In this document: one piece after another, positions 8,331-16,803 of the stretch
Layout of the letters: each line of letters opens with the position of its first letter
Numbering within the stretch: position 1 is the stretch's first letter
IMG/VR virus record: IMGVR_UViG_3300029319_000466
Span: 1 to 23,325 of that record
Source of the DNA: a virus
Length of the DNA: 23,325 nt
Reading direction: 5' to 3' (one strand)
The notes under the pieces: model-generated
Databases searched by the model: none
The model's input: the letters and a program-made list of their open reading frames with translations, nothing else
What the model was told of the DNA's origin: nothing
Made by a program: the position numbers and the translations under genes

Positions 8331-9201
8331 TCACCCTCAAATCCCTAAGCCTAAACTGAATGGATACGGGACAAGCTTTGGTATCTACGGAGGGGATGAG
8401 CTTACAGACTACGAGCCTGCGGGGACAATAGATACACCTAATCTAAATAGGTTAACCCTTCAAGGGACCACTGAGTTCACCGAGTTTGAGACCTACATAA
8501 AAGATTATGTTCTAGGTATGCTCGGATTTCCTATCGTAAGAGTTGAGCTTACTGAGTTTCAAATTAAGCAGTGTGTTCAAGAAGCTGTTAGTAAACTGAA
8601 CTACCACGCACCTCTTTGGTCATTGCAATACGCATCTTTTGATGCTTCAGCAGGACAAAACATATATGAAATCCCTTTATATATGTTACACAATCTAGAG
8701 AATGTAATTTATAGAAAAACATTACTAACCATCGCTGCCCAAGCAGGAACATTAGAGTTTGATTTCTTTATTAAATACTTCCAAGATAACTTCTTGTTTG
8801 GTGACATGCAGGTGGGTGAGTTCTACCTGTTACAGCAAACTCTAGAGATGTATCGCAAAATACTTAGCCAGGATGGTGGGTTCAATATTGTTGGGGGCAA
8901 ATACCTTCAGATTTACCCTTCTCCTGCCATAACACCTGAAAGAGTTATTTTAGAATATAGGGCTTTCGATTCCAACACGATTCAGCCAGCGTACCTTAAC
9001 TGGGCACAGCGGTATGCTTTGGCAGTAGCCAAGGGAGTTTTAGGCCAAATTCGCGGTAAATTTAACTCCGTTCCTTCTCCTGCTGGAGGCGCAGCATTGA
9101 ACGGGCAGCAGTTACTTTCTGAAAGCCAGCAAGAAAAACAAGCATTAATCGACGAATTACTTGGAGAAATTGAAGAGCCTCCTGCTTTCTCTACATTCTA
9201 A
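8311..9201 (+). CDS. gp13: Neck protein, gp13-like
   Basis: This 296-aa protein matches the T4-type gp13 pattern. After a Pro-rich leader comes YIKDYVLGMLGFPIVRVELT (about 62-81), the characteristic 'length-of-helix then GxPxVxVELT' entry, followed by a helix ending in the conserved Tyr/His region. Near the C-terminus, QRYALAVAKGVLGQIRGKF and a Gly/Pro loop followed by LNGQQLLSE match the gp13 tail. T4 gp13 is 309 aa. It joins the head portal vertex to the tail with gp14. The next gene starts at the last base of its stop codon (TAATG), implying coupled translation. The order gp13, gp14, gp15 supports the call. Confidence 0.82.
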   Translation: MKNYQNDHPQIPKPKLNGYGTSFGIYGGDELTDYEPAGTIDTPNLNRLTLQGTTEFTEFETYIKDYVLGMLGFPIVRVELTEFQIKQCVQEAVSKLNYHAPLWSLQYASFDASAGQNIYEIPLYMLHNLENVIYRKTLLTIAAQAGTLEFDFFIKYFQDNFLFGDMQVGEFYLLQQTLEMYRKILSQDGGFNIVGGKYLQIYPSPAITPERVILEYRAFDSNTIQPAYLNWAQRYALAVAKGVLGQIRGKFNSVPSPAGGAALNGQQLLSESQQEKQALIDELLGEIEEPPAFSTF

Positions 9202-9779
9202 TGGAAAGGGATAAGAAATCATTTCGAGTATCCACTAACATGCCCCCTCTCCCTGAGTTGGAGGGTAAGAGTGAGTTATCCTTTTACGATCCTGAGAGCG
9301 CAGATCTAAACTTATTTAACCTTATTGATGATGAGTTAATTAGAATCTCTGGGTCAGAGCTTTTGTACTACAAGTTCTTCAGATCTGAAGATTACGATGA
9401 AGTATATTTAGAATCTAGAACTAAGCCAATCGCAACTGAGCCTTTAAATGTGTATGGTCACTACGAGCCTAAACCTGTTGAGCAGAATCTAACTGAGTTC
9501 GGGTTGGAGTTAACTAATGATCAGTTATTCGTGTTTAATAAATCTTATATCACGCAGAAACTGCATCGGGACCCTATTGCAGGGGATGTTATTAAGCCTA
9601 AATTCCAAAATCAAAAGTATGAAATCTTCGAAGTTCAAGAAGATTCGTTCCAGTTGTACGGGGTTTATCACATCGTATGTGTCGCTAAACTCCTCAGAGA
9701 TGAGGCTGATGTGGTTAACGAACCATACACTAAGAAAAGTAATGATGTAGGGGGGTATAGGGATTTAGATTATGAGTAA
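9201..9779 (+). CDS. gp14: Neck / head-closure protein, gp14-like
   Basis: This 192-aa protein sits between gp13-like and gp15-like genes. The sequence shows the gp14-type layout. A Tyr-rich region with VYLESRTKPI (about 69-78) is followed by FGLELTNDQLFVFNK (about 100-114), then a 'GDVIKPKFQNQKYEIFEV' block typical of head-completion proteins that fix dimension and connection, and YHIVCVAKLLRDE near the end. It is shorter than T4 gp14 (256 aa). The role is sealing the filled head and forming the neck. The start codon overlaps the gp13 stop and its end overlaps the gp15-like start by 8 nt. Individual residues are too diverged for certainty. Confidence 0.68.
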   Translation: MERDKKSFRVSTNMPPLPELEGKSELSFYDPESADLNLFNLIDDELIRISGSELLYYKFFRSEDYDEVYLESRTKPIATEPLNVYGHYEPKPVEQNLTEFGLELTNDQLFVFNKSYITQKLHRDPIAGDVIKPKFQNQKYEIFEVQEDSFQLYGVYHIVCVAKLLRDEADVVNEPYTKKSNDVGGYRDLDYE

Positions 9780-10524
9780 GCAATTCAATGTAAACGACAT
9801 AAAATTAACGTCAAAAGTTATTGAGTCTACTGCCACATCCATGGATTCAGCGGAGGGTTCGAAAGTAACCAGTCAGGAGTACCTACTAAATCTTATTCAT
9901 AAAATGGATAAGAAAAGCGTGCTTCCTCTAAATGGTTACAAGGAGATCGTAAGGTTTTTGATCAATCAATTCAATGATTTACCTTACTTGAATCATGAGA
10001 TGGAAACAGTGCTTGCCAAATGTAGGTACGGGAATCCCGAAAGAACGATAGCTCGACTCAATGAAGATGACAATATGATTGTTCCATTGATTACCGTATC
10101 ACAAAATTCAATCGTTGAGAGTGAAGACAGAAGACGCTTCTCGCCCGTGATCATGCACACCACTTATTGGAATGAGCAGACTCAGCGTGCAGAGAGGCTA
10201 ATCAGTCTCTGCGATAGGCCAGTCACGATTCAATACAATATTAACATTTGGTGTAAGTATATGGAGGATATGGACCAGCTTGCTCAACAGATAAGACTTA
10301 GGTTTAACCCATCAATACAGCTTAATACTAAATTTAGTAAAGACAGTAAAGCTTTTCTAGCTTCTGAAACTAATAACTATAGTTTACAGTTAGGTGATAG
10401 AGAGGATAGAATCATAAAAAAGACATTTACGGCTGCGGTTGAAACATATGTCAGAAGTCCAAAGTATAAAGTAACATCTACAGGGGAGATAGAGGAGTTT
10501 AATTTAGAAGGAGTTACTGTATAG
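9772..10524 (+). CDS. gp15: Tail terminator / sheath stabiliser, gp15-like
   Basis: This 250-aa protein fits the T4 gp15 family (272 aa), which caps the tail tube and sheath before head joining. Visible features are NMIVPLITVSQNSI (about 101-114) and the pair VTIQYNINIWCKYMEDMDQL plus QIRLRFNPSIQLNT (about 150-186). These correspond to the family's central beta strand, helix, and 'I-x-F-x-P-S' segment. It follows gp14 with an 8-nt overlap and precedes the sheath module. In T4 the two terminase genes lie between 15 and 18; here they are absent and only a 58-aa gene intervenes. Confidence 0.78.
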   Translation: MSKQFNVNDIKLTSKVIESTATSMDSAEGSKVTSQEYLLNLIHKMDKKSVLPLNGYKEIVRFLINQFNDLPYLNHEMETVLAKCRYGNPERTIARLNEDDNMIVPLITVSQNSIVESEDRRRFSPVIMHTTYWNEQTQRAERLISLCDRPVTIQYNINIWCKYMEDMDQLAQQIRLRFNPSIQLNTKFSKDSKAFLASETNNYSLQLGDREDRIIKKTFTAAVETYVRSPKYKVTSTGEIEEFNLEGVTV

Positions 10525-10558
10525 CCTTATTTTTTTCTCTTCATTATGGTTTGTATTT

Positions 10559-10581
10559 ACTAAATATAAGTAGAGGTAATT
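10559..10581 (+). promoter_or_regulatory. Candidate T4-type late promoter of the sheath/tube operon
   Basis: ACTAAATA at 10559-10566 is followed by TAAGTAGAGG, sharing the NTAAATA core and downstream TAGA with the sites at 3400 and 5732. GAGG just before the ATG at 10582 serves as Shine-Dalgarno. Position at the head of the sheath/tube module supports a late promoter; function is inferred. Confidence 0.45.
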
Positions 10582-10758
10582 ATGAAAAGTGTAACTAATG
10601 ATTGTCTGCAACGGTTAGAAATTTATCTAACCACACCCAATGGAGCTAAGAGAATATGGCTTTCACCTAGAGAGACCATGGTGGTTCCACCCCACTTTAT
10701 CAGTGGACAAATACAAAATCTTGCTAATCGTAGAATGTTAACGATTAGAAGTGCTTAG
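10582..10758 (+). CDS. 58-aa protein before the tail sheath gene
   Basis: This short gene runs from ATG 10582 (GAGG site 5 nt upstream) to TAG 10756-10758. The protein begins MKSVTNDCLQRL and ends NRRMLTIRSA. It has a central RIWLSPRETMVVPPHFI stretch with no membrane segment or Cys pair. The pattern 'structure-lysing loop then P-x-x-I... L-x-x-R-x-M-L-x-I' resembles small phage proteins found near tail genes, but I cannot assign a function. The gene lies in the sheath operon: its stop overlaps the AGGAG ribosome-binding site of the sheath gene 12 nt before that ATG. Confidence 0.65.
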   Translation: MKSVTNDCLQRLEIYLTTPNGAKRIWLSPRETMVVPPHFISGQIQNLANRRMLTIRSA

Positions 10759-10769
10759 GAGATATAATA

Positions 10770-12953
10770 ATGGTAAATTTCGTTAGTCCTGGTGTCTATG
10801 TTTTAGAAAAAGACCTTAGTGATTACACCCCTGCGGTTAATCCTACGGTTGTTGGTATTGTTGGTTTCGCAACCAAAGGCCCTACCAATAAAGCTACCCT
10901 GATTACAAGCCAGGAAAACCTGGTAAAAACATTCGGTCGCCCTAGGGATGAGATCGCTGGTCAAGGTATTGAAGGTGCTTTAGAGATTCTGGAGACCGCT
11001 AACCAGACCTACTTTGTGCGAGCCGCAGATGCTGGCACAGCAAATAGCGCCAGCGCGTTAGTTGATATCGGTGCATGTCCTGCTGTAGCAATTGCTCCCA
11101 GTGGCTATGGAGTAGGTAATGCACTTTACCTAAGGGTTCAAATTACGGACAATGCAGGTAATAATCAGTTTGTTACTCCTAGAACATACACTGTCCCTGC
11201 GACCACTATGATTGGAACAAGAGCAGCCACTAACCAAGTGGAGGCTCTACAATCTGTAATTGGTGGAAGTTTAGATGCTGACAAGTTAGGGGTTTACATG
11301 GTTTCAGGTAGCATCGACGCCGATCAATCGGCCAGTGCAGGTGCCTACCTTGTCGCTAACTTCGCAGGTTCTGGTGCAACACTAAGCGTTTCTAACTGCG
11401 CTGACTCAAACTTTAACAGCTTGCAAGGTAGTGCATTAGTCCCACTTGATATTAGTGGTCAAGTCTCTTCTCTCGTTGCCGCAGAAGAAGATAACGATGA
11501 TCTTGAACATTCTATTAGTGGTATTACTAACTTAACAACGAAAGGTTGGTCTTTCTTAGATGGATCAAGCACTGATGGCTTAGGCTATCTAGTTGAGTCT
11601 TTATATCCTGGAGATGGATATAACACTTCTACGCTTGCAGATGGCAGTATCATTGGTAATTCAGTCACTGTGACGCCCAAAGGATTCCAAAATGTTACAG
11701 TTAATGTAAATGATTTGGGGGTAACTGAAGAGAGTTTCTTAACCTCTCTTGTTGCCTCTGGTGCGTACATCGAAGAGGTAATTAACACAGGTGCCACTGA
11801 TCTCAAATCTGACCTTATTAAAGGTAATCTCTGGTCTGATAATGCTACATTTACCGACGTTCAATTCCCAACTTATCAAACTTCAGTAAGTGCTTTTGGT
11901 GCAGGTATTGTTAAAGGCTCCTGGGGTGGTGTTGCCTCAAACGAAGGTGGCGCAGGCGCTAGTACAAATGTCGATTTAGGTCCTGGATTCGTTAAGCTTA
12001 TTCAAGGAACAACTAATCTTGTTGGAGGCACTAATGGAGACGGAAACGGTGATACTGACGCAGAAGCTGCTGCACTTATCGGTGTCACTTCTCCAACCAG
12101 AACTGGTATGCAAGCTCTAAACGAAGAGCTTGTTCCCATTACAATCGCAATTGTTCCTGGAATTACCTCGGAGACTGTTCAGAACAACTTAATCACCTTA
12201 GCTGAAACTACAGGTAATTTCATTGCTGTTCTCGGAACTCCAATCGGTATTGGTCAGCCAGCAGATGCGATTGATTTTGCGAATGGACAAACTCCATACA
12301 GATCAGCGTCTTTAAATAGCTCGTATGCAGCCCTTTACTATCCTGCTGTTAAGGTTTTCCAACCTTTCCTAGGTAAGGACATCTTTATGGATCCCGCAAT
12401 CTTTGCTGTCCGTCAGATGGGCTATACAGATACCGTCGCTGATCTATGGTTCGCTCCCGCAGGCTTTGTCAGAGGCCGCTTAACTAAGCCTACCGACACT
12501 GAGGTCGATATCAATCAGGGAGACAGAGACTCTCTATACTCTGGTGGTAACATTGTTAACCCCATTGTTAACTTCCCACAGCAGGGTATCACAATCTTTG
12601 GACAAAAAACTACCCAAAGAGCCGCCACTGCTCTTGATAGAATCAATGTCCGTCGCTTGATGGTTTACATCAAGAGAGTAATTCTTCAGTCTACTCAGAG
12701 GTTTATCTTTGAGCCTAATGATAAAATTACTCAAGAAAGAATTCAAACACTTCTTGTTCCTCTCTTTGAGGATATTAAGAGACGTAGAGGTATCACTGAA
12801 TTCAAGGTTATTTGTGATGAAACAGTAAATACTCCTGTAAGAGTTGACAGGAATGAGCTTTGGTGCAAGATCTTAATCAAGCCCACCAAGGCAGCAGAGG
12901 TTCTAGTGTTTGAACTGAATGTAACAAGCCAAGCAACTAATATCAGTAGCTAA
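10770..12953 (+). CDS. gp18: Tail sheath protein, gp18-like
   Basis: This 727-aa protein (T4 gp18 is 659) forms the contractile sheath. The N-terminus MVNFVSPGVYVLEKDLS followed by a VGIVGFATKGP stretch is the hallmark of sheath proteins. The C-terminal 150 residues hold the conserved core: INVRRLMVYIKRVI, then a long helix region and EFKVICDETVNTP, finishing with a VLVFELNV strand that donates to the neighbouring subunit in the sheath lattice. The middle (about 120-430) is Gly/Ser/Asn-rich and variable, as in surface domains of the family. It has a good AGGAG site and is followed after 18 bp by the tube gene. Confidence 0.96.
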   Translation: MVNFVSPGVYVLEKDLSDYTPAVNPTVVGIVGFATKGPTNKATLITSQENLVKTFGRPRDEIAGQGIEGALEILETANQTYFVRAADAGTANSASALVDIGACPAVAIAPSGYGVGNALYLRVQITDNAGNNQFVTPRTYTVPATTMIGTRAATNQVEALQSVIGGSLDADKLGVYMVSGSIDADQSASAGAYLVANFAGSGATLSVSNCADSNFNSLQGSALVPLDISGQVSSLVAAEEDNDDLEHSISGITNLTTKGWSFLDGSSTDGLGYLVESLYPGDGYNTSTLADGSIIGNSVTVTPKGFQNVTVNVNDLGVTEESFLTSLVASGAYIEEVINTGATDLKSDLIKGNLWSDNATFTDVQFPTYQTSVSAFGAGIVKGSWGGVASNEGGAGASTNVDLGPGFVKLIQGTTNLVGGTNGDGNGDTDAEAAALIGVTSPTRTGMQALNEELVPITIAIVPGITSETVQNNLITLAETTGNFIAVLGTPIGIGQPADAIDFANGQTPYRSASLNSSYAALYYPAVKVFQPFLGKDIFMDPAIFAVRQMGYTDTVADLWFAPAGFVRGRLTKPTDTEVDINQGDRDSLYSGGNIVNPIVNFPQQGITIFGQKTTQRAATALDRINVRRLMVYIKRVILQSTQRFIFEPNDKITQERIQTLLVPLFEDIKRRRGITEFKVICDETVNTPVRVDRNELWCKILIKPTKAAEVLVFELNVTSQATNISS

Positions 12954-12971
12954 TTAAGGAGATAAAATAAA

Positions 12972-13601
12972 ATGGCTGAAGCGTATTTTGTAAATAACGA
13001 TCCACAGGTTGCTCGTACCATAAGTGGAGAGCAACCCACCACACCTTTAATCTCTACAGAGCTAGACTCTGTAAGAGCTTATCAGTGGGAAATATCATTT
13101 TTGTTCGGTCAAAGTGATCCTTTAAATGGTGTTCAAAAGCCCCTAACCCTTGCTGCTAAACAAGTTAACGGTATCGGTTTCCAGGTCGAGGACATTGAAG
13201 TTAACCGAGTTAACGACAAAGTTTACTACCCTGGGCGTCCAAGCATGGACGAGTTAGTGGTTACTTTTGATAACCTTCAAAGAGCCAGAGTTGATAAGCT
13301 TCTCTACGAAGTTATGGGCATGACCTATGATCCACGTTCTGGTGAACTACAAAACCAGAAAGTGCCTGGAGAGACTGGAACACTTCCCACATTCAAAAAT
13401 GAGATTCAGGTTACTCAGCTTGACGGTAAAGGTCAGCCTAGGAACGTCATCCGCTTATTTGGATGCTATCCTAAGAAGATCACTCACGGTGAGTACAACT
13501 ACTCTACCAATGAGTTCCACACCATAGAAATGACCTTCAAGTATGATTACTTTGTTAACACTAATGATAAGTCTGGGACTGTAAACACTACAGTCGGTTA
13601 G
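12972..13601 (+). CDS. gp19: Tail tube protein, gp19-like
   Basis: This 209-aa protein builds the inner tail tube. Features are a central VNGIGFQVEDIEVNRVND/VYYPGRPSMDELVVTF block (about 65-98), the phrase QLDGKGQPRNVIRLFGCYPK (about 149-168), and EYNYSTNEFHTIEMTFKYDY near the end, all typical of T4-type tube subunits. It is longer than T4 gp19 (163 aa), mostly by an N-terminal extension and a loop around residues 120-145. A GGAG site about 10 nt upstream sets the start. It ends the tail operon, 20 nt before a strong terminator. Confidence 0.94.
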   Translation: MAEAYFVNNDPQVARTISGEQPTTPLISTELDSVRAYQWEISFLFGQSDPLNGVQKPLTLAAKQVNGIGFQVEDIEVNRVNDKVYYPGRPSMDELVVTFDNLQRARVDKLLYEVMGMTYDPRSGELQNQKVPGETGTLPTFKNEIQVTQLDGKGQPRNVIRLFGCYPKKITHGEYNYSTNEFHTIEMTFKYDYFVNTNDKSGTVNTTVG

Positions 13602-13621
13602 TGAAACAAAATTAAACTTAA

Positions 13622-13660
13622 AAACCCAACTCGTTTGGACGCGGGTTGGGTTTCTTTTTT
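13622..13660 (+). terminator. Rho-independent terminator after tail tube gene
   Basis: A 12-bp stem (13622-13633 with 13642-13653, AAACCCAACTCG against CGGGTTGGGTTT with one wobble) has an 8-nt loop and is followed by C and six T. It closes the sheath/tube transcript and separates it from the next gene, which has its own promoter-like element. Confidence 0.92.
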
Positions 13661-13663
13661 AGC

Positions 13664-13677
13664 TATGATATGATATG
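13664..13677 (+). promoter_or_regulatory. -10-like element 5 nt before ATG (possible leaderless start)
   Basis: TATGAT (13664-13669), five bases, then ATG at 13675. No Shine-Dalgarno is present and the preceding 10 bases belong to the terminator. The identical spacing occurs before two - strand genes (16780 and 17791). A transcript starting near the ATG would be leaderless. No clear -35 is visible because the terminator occupies that position. Inference. Confidence 0.4.
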
Positions 13678-16257
13678 GATTACTTCAACGAACTACTTGA
13701 GAGCTACTCACGATTAAAGCAGCGGAAGCTCGTGCTTCTTGAGAAAGAAGCTGTAAAAGAAAAACCTGAGAAGATTACCCAAGAATATACTCCAGAACAG
13801 GTCATAGCGGCGGCACTTAGAACGCCAGTTATGGATCCACCTCAACTAGTTCCTATGCCAGGATTGGTAACGAAAGATGAGGACGGTAATGAAAAACAGA
13901 TCCTAGGTTATCAGAAATCGCCTGGAGAGGGTGAAATGCATGGACAGGTTATCGCTGCTGCGGCTGCTGCTAGAGGCGGTAATGCTGTAGTTATCAATGC
14001 GGACGGATCACCCAAGGAACCTGCATTCTCTAATTGGTTTGAGAAAAACTTTAGCGGTAAAGAGGCGATAGGTGAAACAGACGGTACAGGATTGGAGGCT
14101 GCTCGTAACAGAGTGGGTGAATCTTTAGGCCCTATTCTAGGTGATTCGGGTGTTGATGATTCCGTGCAAGAAACAATTTTCTCTCAAGTTAGATCTTTAC
14201 TAGGAATAGCAAGTGACCTAGTGATTACTGCAAGAGATACAGGTGGGGAGTTCGCTAAGAAGCCTTGGGCTGGCTGGAAAGAGGGTGAAGAAGATGACGC
14301 TGGGCGTTATGTAGGTCGAGGAGAGGATAATTCTGATGATCCTGAAATGACCAGAAGTGTTGGATCATATATTTCAGGCAGATCAGCAAAAAGTATTGAG
14401 TATCAATTAGCACACGGAAAAACAGTAGAGTTCGATCCAGACGCAGGCGCTCAATTTGATACGTTAGCTAGAGATCCTATGTTGATCCAAGGTGCTTTGG
14501 ACTCTGTTCAGGCATTTATGGAGCTAGGTAAAAGCAGTGTGGAAGACAGAGAAACAAAGTGCGTAGATATTGATAGAAGAGTCCAAAGAAAAGGTGATCG
14601 CTTAGTATTCTTTAAGAATGAGGATCCTAACCAAGGTATTGCTATTAAACGAAACGATATGTTTCAATTTGTTGAAAGTCAAATTGAGAGTCTTTGCGAT
14701 AAACCAATTAAAGTTTTACCTCAAGGAACATATACCCCACAACAATTAAATGATATGCGTGGAAAAGGAATGGAACAAGGGTCTGTGGCGGTCGGCGTTC
14801 TTCCAAACATAGCTCAAATGCCTGAGGGTAAACAGAAAGCAGAGTTGTCTCGCAAGATAGGTATGTACTTAAAAAGAGAACTCCTAGCAGATGAGAGACG
14901 GTTTAGTTCTGCTTTTAAAAAGCTGCGCGAATCTGTTCAACAGGATGTCGCGTTTAGTTTACGAGCATCTTTCGTAGTGGATGCCATGCAGCAATTAAAT
15001 GCAGAGACAAACACACCCGAAAAACTCAGAGCCTTTTTACAGAGATCATACGAGTTAGAGGCTCCTGTAGTTCAAGCAATCAATTCTAAGTTCACATTTC
15101 CTGTAGGAAAAAAGACAGGTATTGGCGTAGCTGATGATCTAGAGTACGCCTTTTTAGATAAATCCTCTGCTCAGAAAGCATCTTCTAGCATGAAATTGGT
15201 GGGAGACAACACAGTTCAAGAGAGGAAAGTTTCTGATTTAGTATCTGAGAGTGGAGACTTAGGAAATATCTTTAAAGATATGTATAACCTTTCAGACGAT
15301 GATACGGTTTACCTTGTAGGCAGTGGTCAGAAGTCTTACTTTGATGACGGAACTTCAAAACTAGGGGAGTCCACTCAAAGATCTGCTGTCGTTAACGGCA
15401 CAGCGGACAATTTGGCTGAGGGTTTTGAAGACATCACTGCCAAAAGATTAGGCCTGTCTGAGCAAGATGTAGCTGGTTTGAGAGGATACCAGAATCAGAT
15501 TGATAACATACAAAATACTTTAAACAGCATTTTACCAGAAGAAGGTACTGTGGCAACAGACTCAGAAGGAAACACTAATCCAATTAATTTTAATACAGTT
15601 TCTAAAATGGTAGAGGATTCTGCCACAAAACTAGGTCTAGACTCCTCTGCTAGAAGTAAATTGTTAGCTATCATTCAAAATTATCGAGGATCTGACACAA
15701 ATTTAAATGGTGCTGATAATAGATTACAGCGATTAGATATGCGAGAAGAGCTATTTAGAGTAATGAGCACTGCCAAACAAATGCAAGACATGAATAACCT
15801 TGATGATGCAGAAACTGCTATGAATGCTAGAAGAAACTTAGCATGGACTATTCATATGACTGGTGGAGTGGTAAGAGATAGTATATTAAATAAAAAGATT
15901 TACGACACTAACACCGTCAGAGCAGGTTCCCATATGGCTCCCATAAATAACGCAACTAAAGGACTTCTAGATTTAGAGTCTGGACACAAAATAAAACTAT
16001 CCACTGGTGGAGCTAGTATTAATTTAATTGATAGAGATGGTGGTGTTGTTACATTAGGTGCTGAGAGAACTAGGGGAGCAAAGGATGTTCCTACAACTAG
16101 GTATGTAGTTAATGTTAATAAGCTTTCTCAGTCCGCTGAAGCAGGTGTAGGTATAGAACGCACTATAAGTATTGATGATTCTGTAGAGGATAGTCTAATG
16201 ATAACCTTCCTAAAGGGTCAGGCAAAGCTACTTGAGCAATTATTAGCTAATAGTTGA
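13675..16257 (+). CDS. Large unrecognised protein after the tail tube gene
   Basis: This 860-aa soluble protein begins MDYFNELLESYSRLKQRKL, a charged helix. I recognise no enzymatic motif, signal peptide or membrane segment. Visible parts are a charged/Pro-rich N-terminal linker to about 90, an Ala/Gly-rich run (about 93-103), an Asp/Gly-rich region with Trp residues (about 195-225), a mainly helical middle (about 260-470), a Ser/Asp/Gln-rich helical segment (480-690), and a beta-rich C-terminal part with HMTGGVVRD and LIDRDGGVVTLGAER. In T4 the portal gene follows gp19, but this does not resemble a portal. Internal virion, baseplate-hub or tape-like roles are all possible. Its last 11 nt overlap the end of the convergent nuclease gene. 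Confidence 0.65.
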   Translation: MDYFNELLESYSRLKQRKLVLLEKEAVKEKPEKITQEYTPEQVIAAALRTPVMDPPQLVPMPGLVTKDEDGNEKQILGYQKSPGEGEMHGQVIAAAAAARGGNAVVINADGSPKEPAFSNWFEKNFSGKEAIGETDGTGLEAARNRVGESLGPILGDSGVDDSVQETIFSQVRSLLGIASDLVITARDTGGEFAKKPWAGWKEGEEDDAGRYVGRGEDNSDDPEMTRSVGSYISGRSAKSIEYQLAHGKTVEFDPDAGAQFDTLARDPMLIQGALDSVQAFMELGKSSVEDRETKCVDIDRRVQRKGDRLVFFKNEDPNQGIAIKRNDMFQFVESQIESLCDKPIKVLPQGTYTPQQLNDMRGKGMEQGSVAVGVLPNIAQMPEGKQKAELSRKIGMYLKRELLADERRFSSAFKKLRESVQQDVAFSLRASFVVDAMQQLNAETNTPEKLRAFLQRSYELEAPVVQAINSKFTFPVGKKTGIGVADDLEYAFLDKSSAQKASSSMKLVGDNTVQERKVSDLVSESGDLGNIFKDMYNLSDDDTVYLVGSGQKSYFDDGTSKLGESTQRSAVVNGTADNLAEGFEDITAKRLGLSEQDVAGLRGYQNQIDNIQNTLNSILPEEGTVATDSEGNTNPINFNTVSKMVEDSATKLGLDSSARSKLLAIIQNYRGSDTNLNGADNRLQRLDMREELFRVMSTAKQMQDMNNLDDAETAMNARRNLAWTIHMTGGVVRDSILNKKIYDTNTVRAGSHMAPINNATKGLLDLESGHKIKLSTGGASINLIDRDGGVVTLGAERTRGAKDVPTTRYVVNVNKLSQSAEAGVGIERTISIDDSVEDSLMITFLKGQAKLLEQLLANS

Positions 16258-16780
16258 ACCACTTTTCTTTGTAGTCGCCTATGATATCTTTTAGTTTATA
16301 AATACTATAAGTAATATTAGTTAATGTTTCTTTATTGTCTTTAAATATAGTTATTGAAGGAATCATTGTAGTAAACATATCTTTATAAGTAATTACTAAT
16401 ATATCTTTTCTATCTTGTTTATATATAATCATAGGCACTTTATTCATTTTTTTTGCGTCTTTCTCACATTGTTCAATAAACTGCCATATCTTTGAATTGT
16501 AATCTAACAAGCTGAAGATTGTCTGGTCGTTGTATCCCTTTTTGCATTCGATACAAAACTTGAAGTTTAATGGTGTGATTAGGTCCCCTGCGACTGTAAT
16601 GTGTTCAGGAAGTTGGTGGGTGGTAGCAAAGGCACCGCTGCCAGGGGTTCTACTGAACTCTTGTGTATCGAATTGCTCGTTCAGCATTTTAGCTATTTGA
16701 CGCTCAAATGCTCCGCCCTTAGCCTTACTATTCACTCTCTTCTTTTTTTTCAAATTTTGTAGATTAACTATATCCTTCAT
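16247..16780 (-). CDS. PD-(D/E)XK nuclease, Hjc/RecU-like Holliday junction resolvase candidate
   Basis: This 177-aa protein has a Lys-rich N-terminus and then the order of motifs of Hjc/RecU-type resolvases. KGGAFERQIAKML (21-33) has Glu26, FSRTPGSGAF (42-51) follows, VAGDLI (63-68) has Asp66, and FCIECKKG (75-82) gives Glu79-Cys-Lys81, the ExK pair. The family cuts branched DNA; in a phage that would resolve replication/recombination junctions before packaging, a job done by endonuclease VII (gp49) in T4. The start ATG 16780 is preceded by TATAAT-AGTAC and no Shine-Dalgarno. It is a lone - strand gene, head-to-head with the 112-aa gene across 23 bp and overlapping the 860-aa gene by 11 nt. 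Confidence 0.75.
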   Translation of the reverse strand: MKDIVNLQNLKKKKRVNSKAKGGAFERQIAKMLNEQFDTQEFSRTPGSGAFATTHQLPEHITVAGDLITPLNFKFCIECKKGYNDQTIFSLLDYNSKIWQFIEQCEKDAKKMNKVPMIIYKQDRKDILVITYKDMFTTMIPSITIFKDNKETLTNITYSIYKLKDIIGDYKEKWFNY

Positions 16781-16803
16781 GTACTATTATACCGTGATTA
16801 CTT
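16781..16803. promoter_or_regulatory. Divergent mini-promoter region (nuclease / 112-aa gene)
   Basis: Only 23 bp separate the two divergent ATGs. On the - strand TATAAT (16791-16786) lies exactly 5 nt before the nuclease ATG. On the + strand TATTAT (16785-16790) lies 13 nt before the ATG at 16804. Any -35 elements would have to lie inside the opposing genes. Inferred from sequence and layout. Confidence 0.4.
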
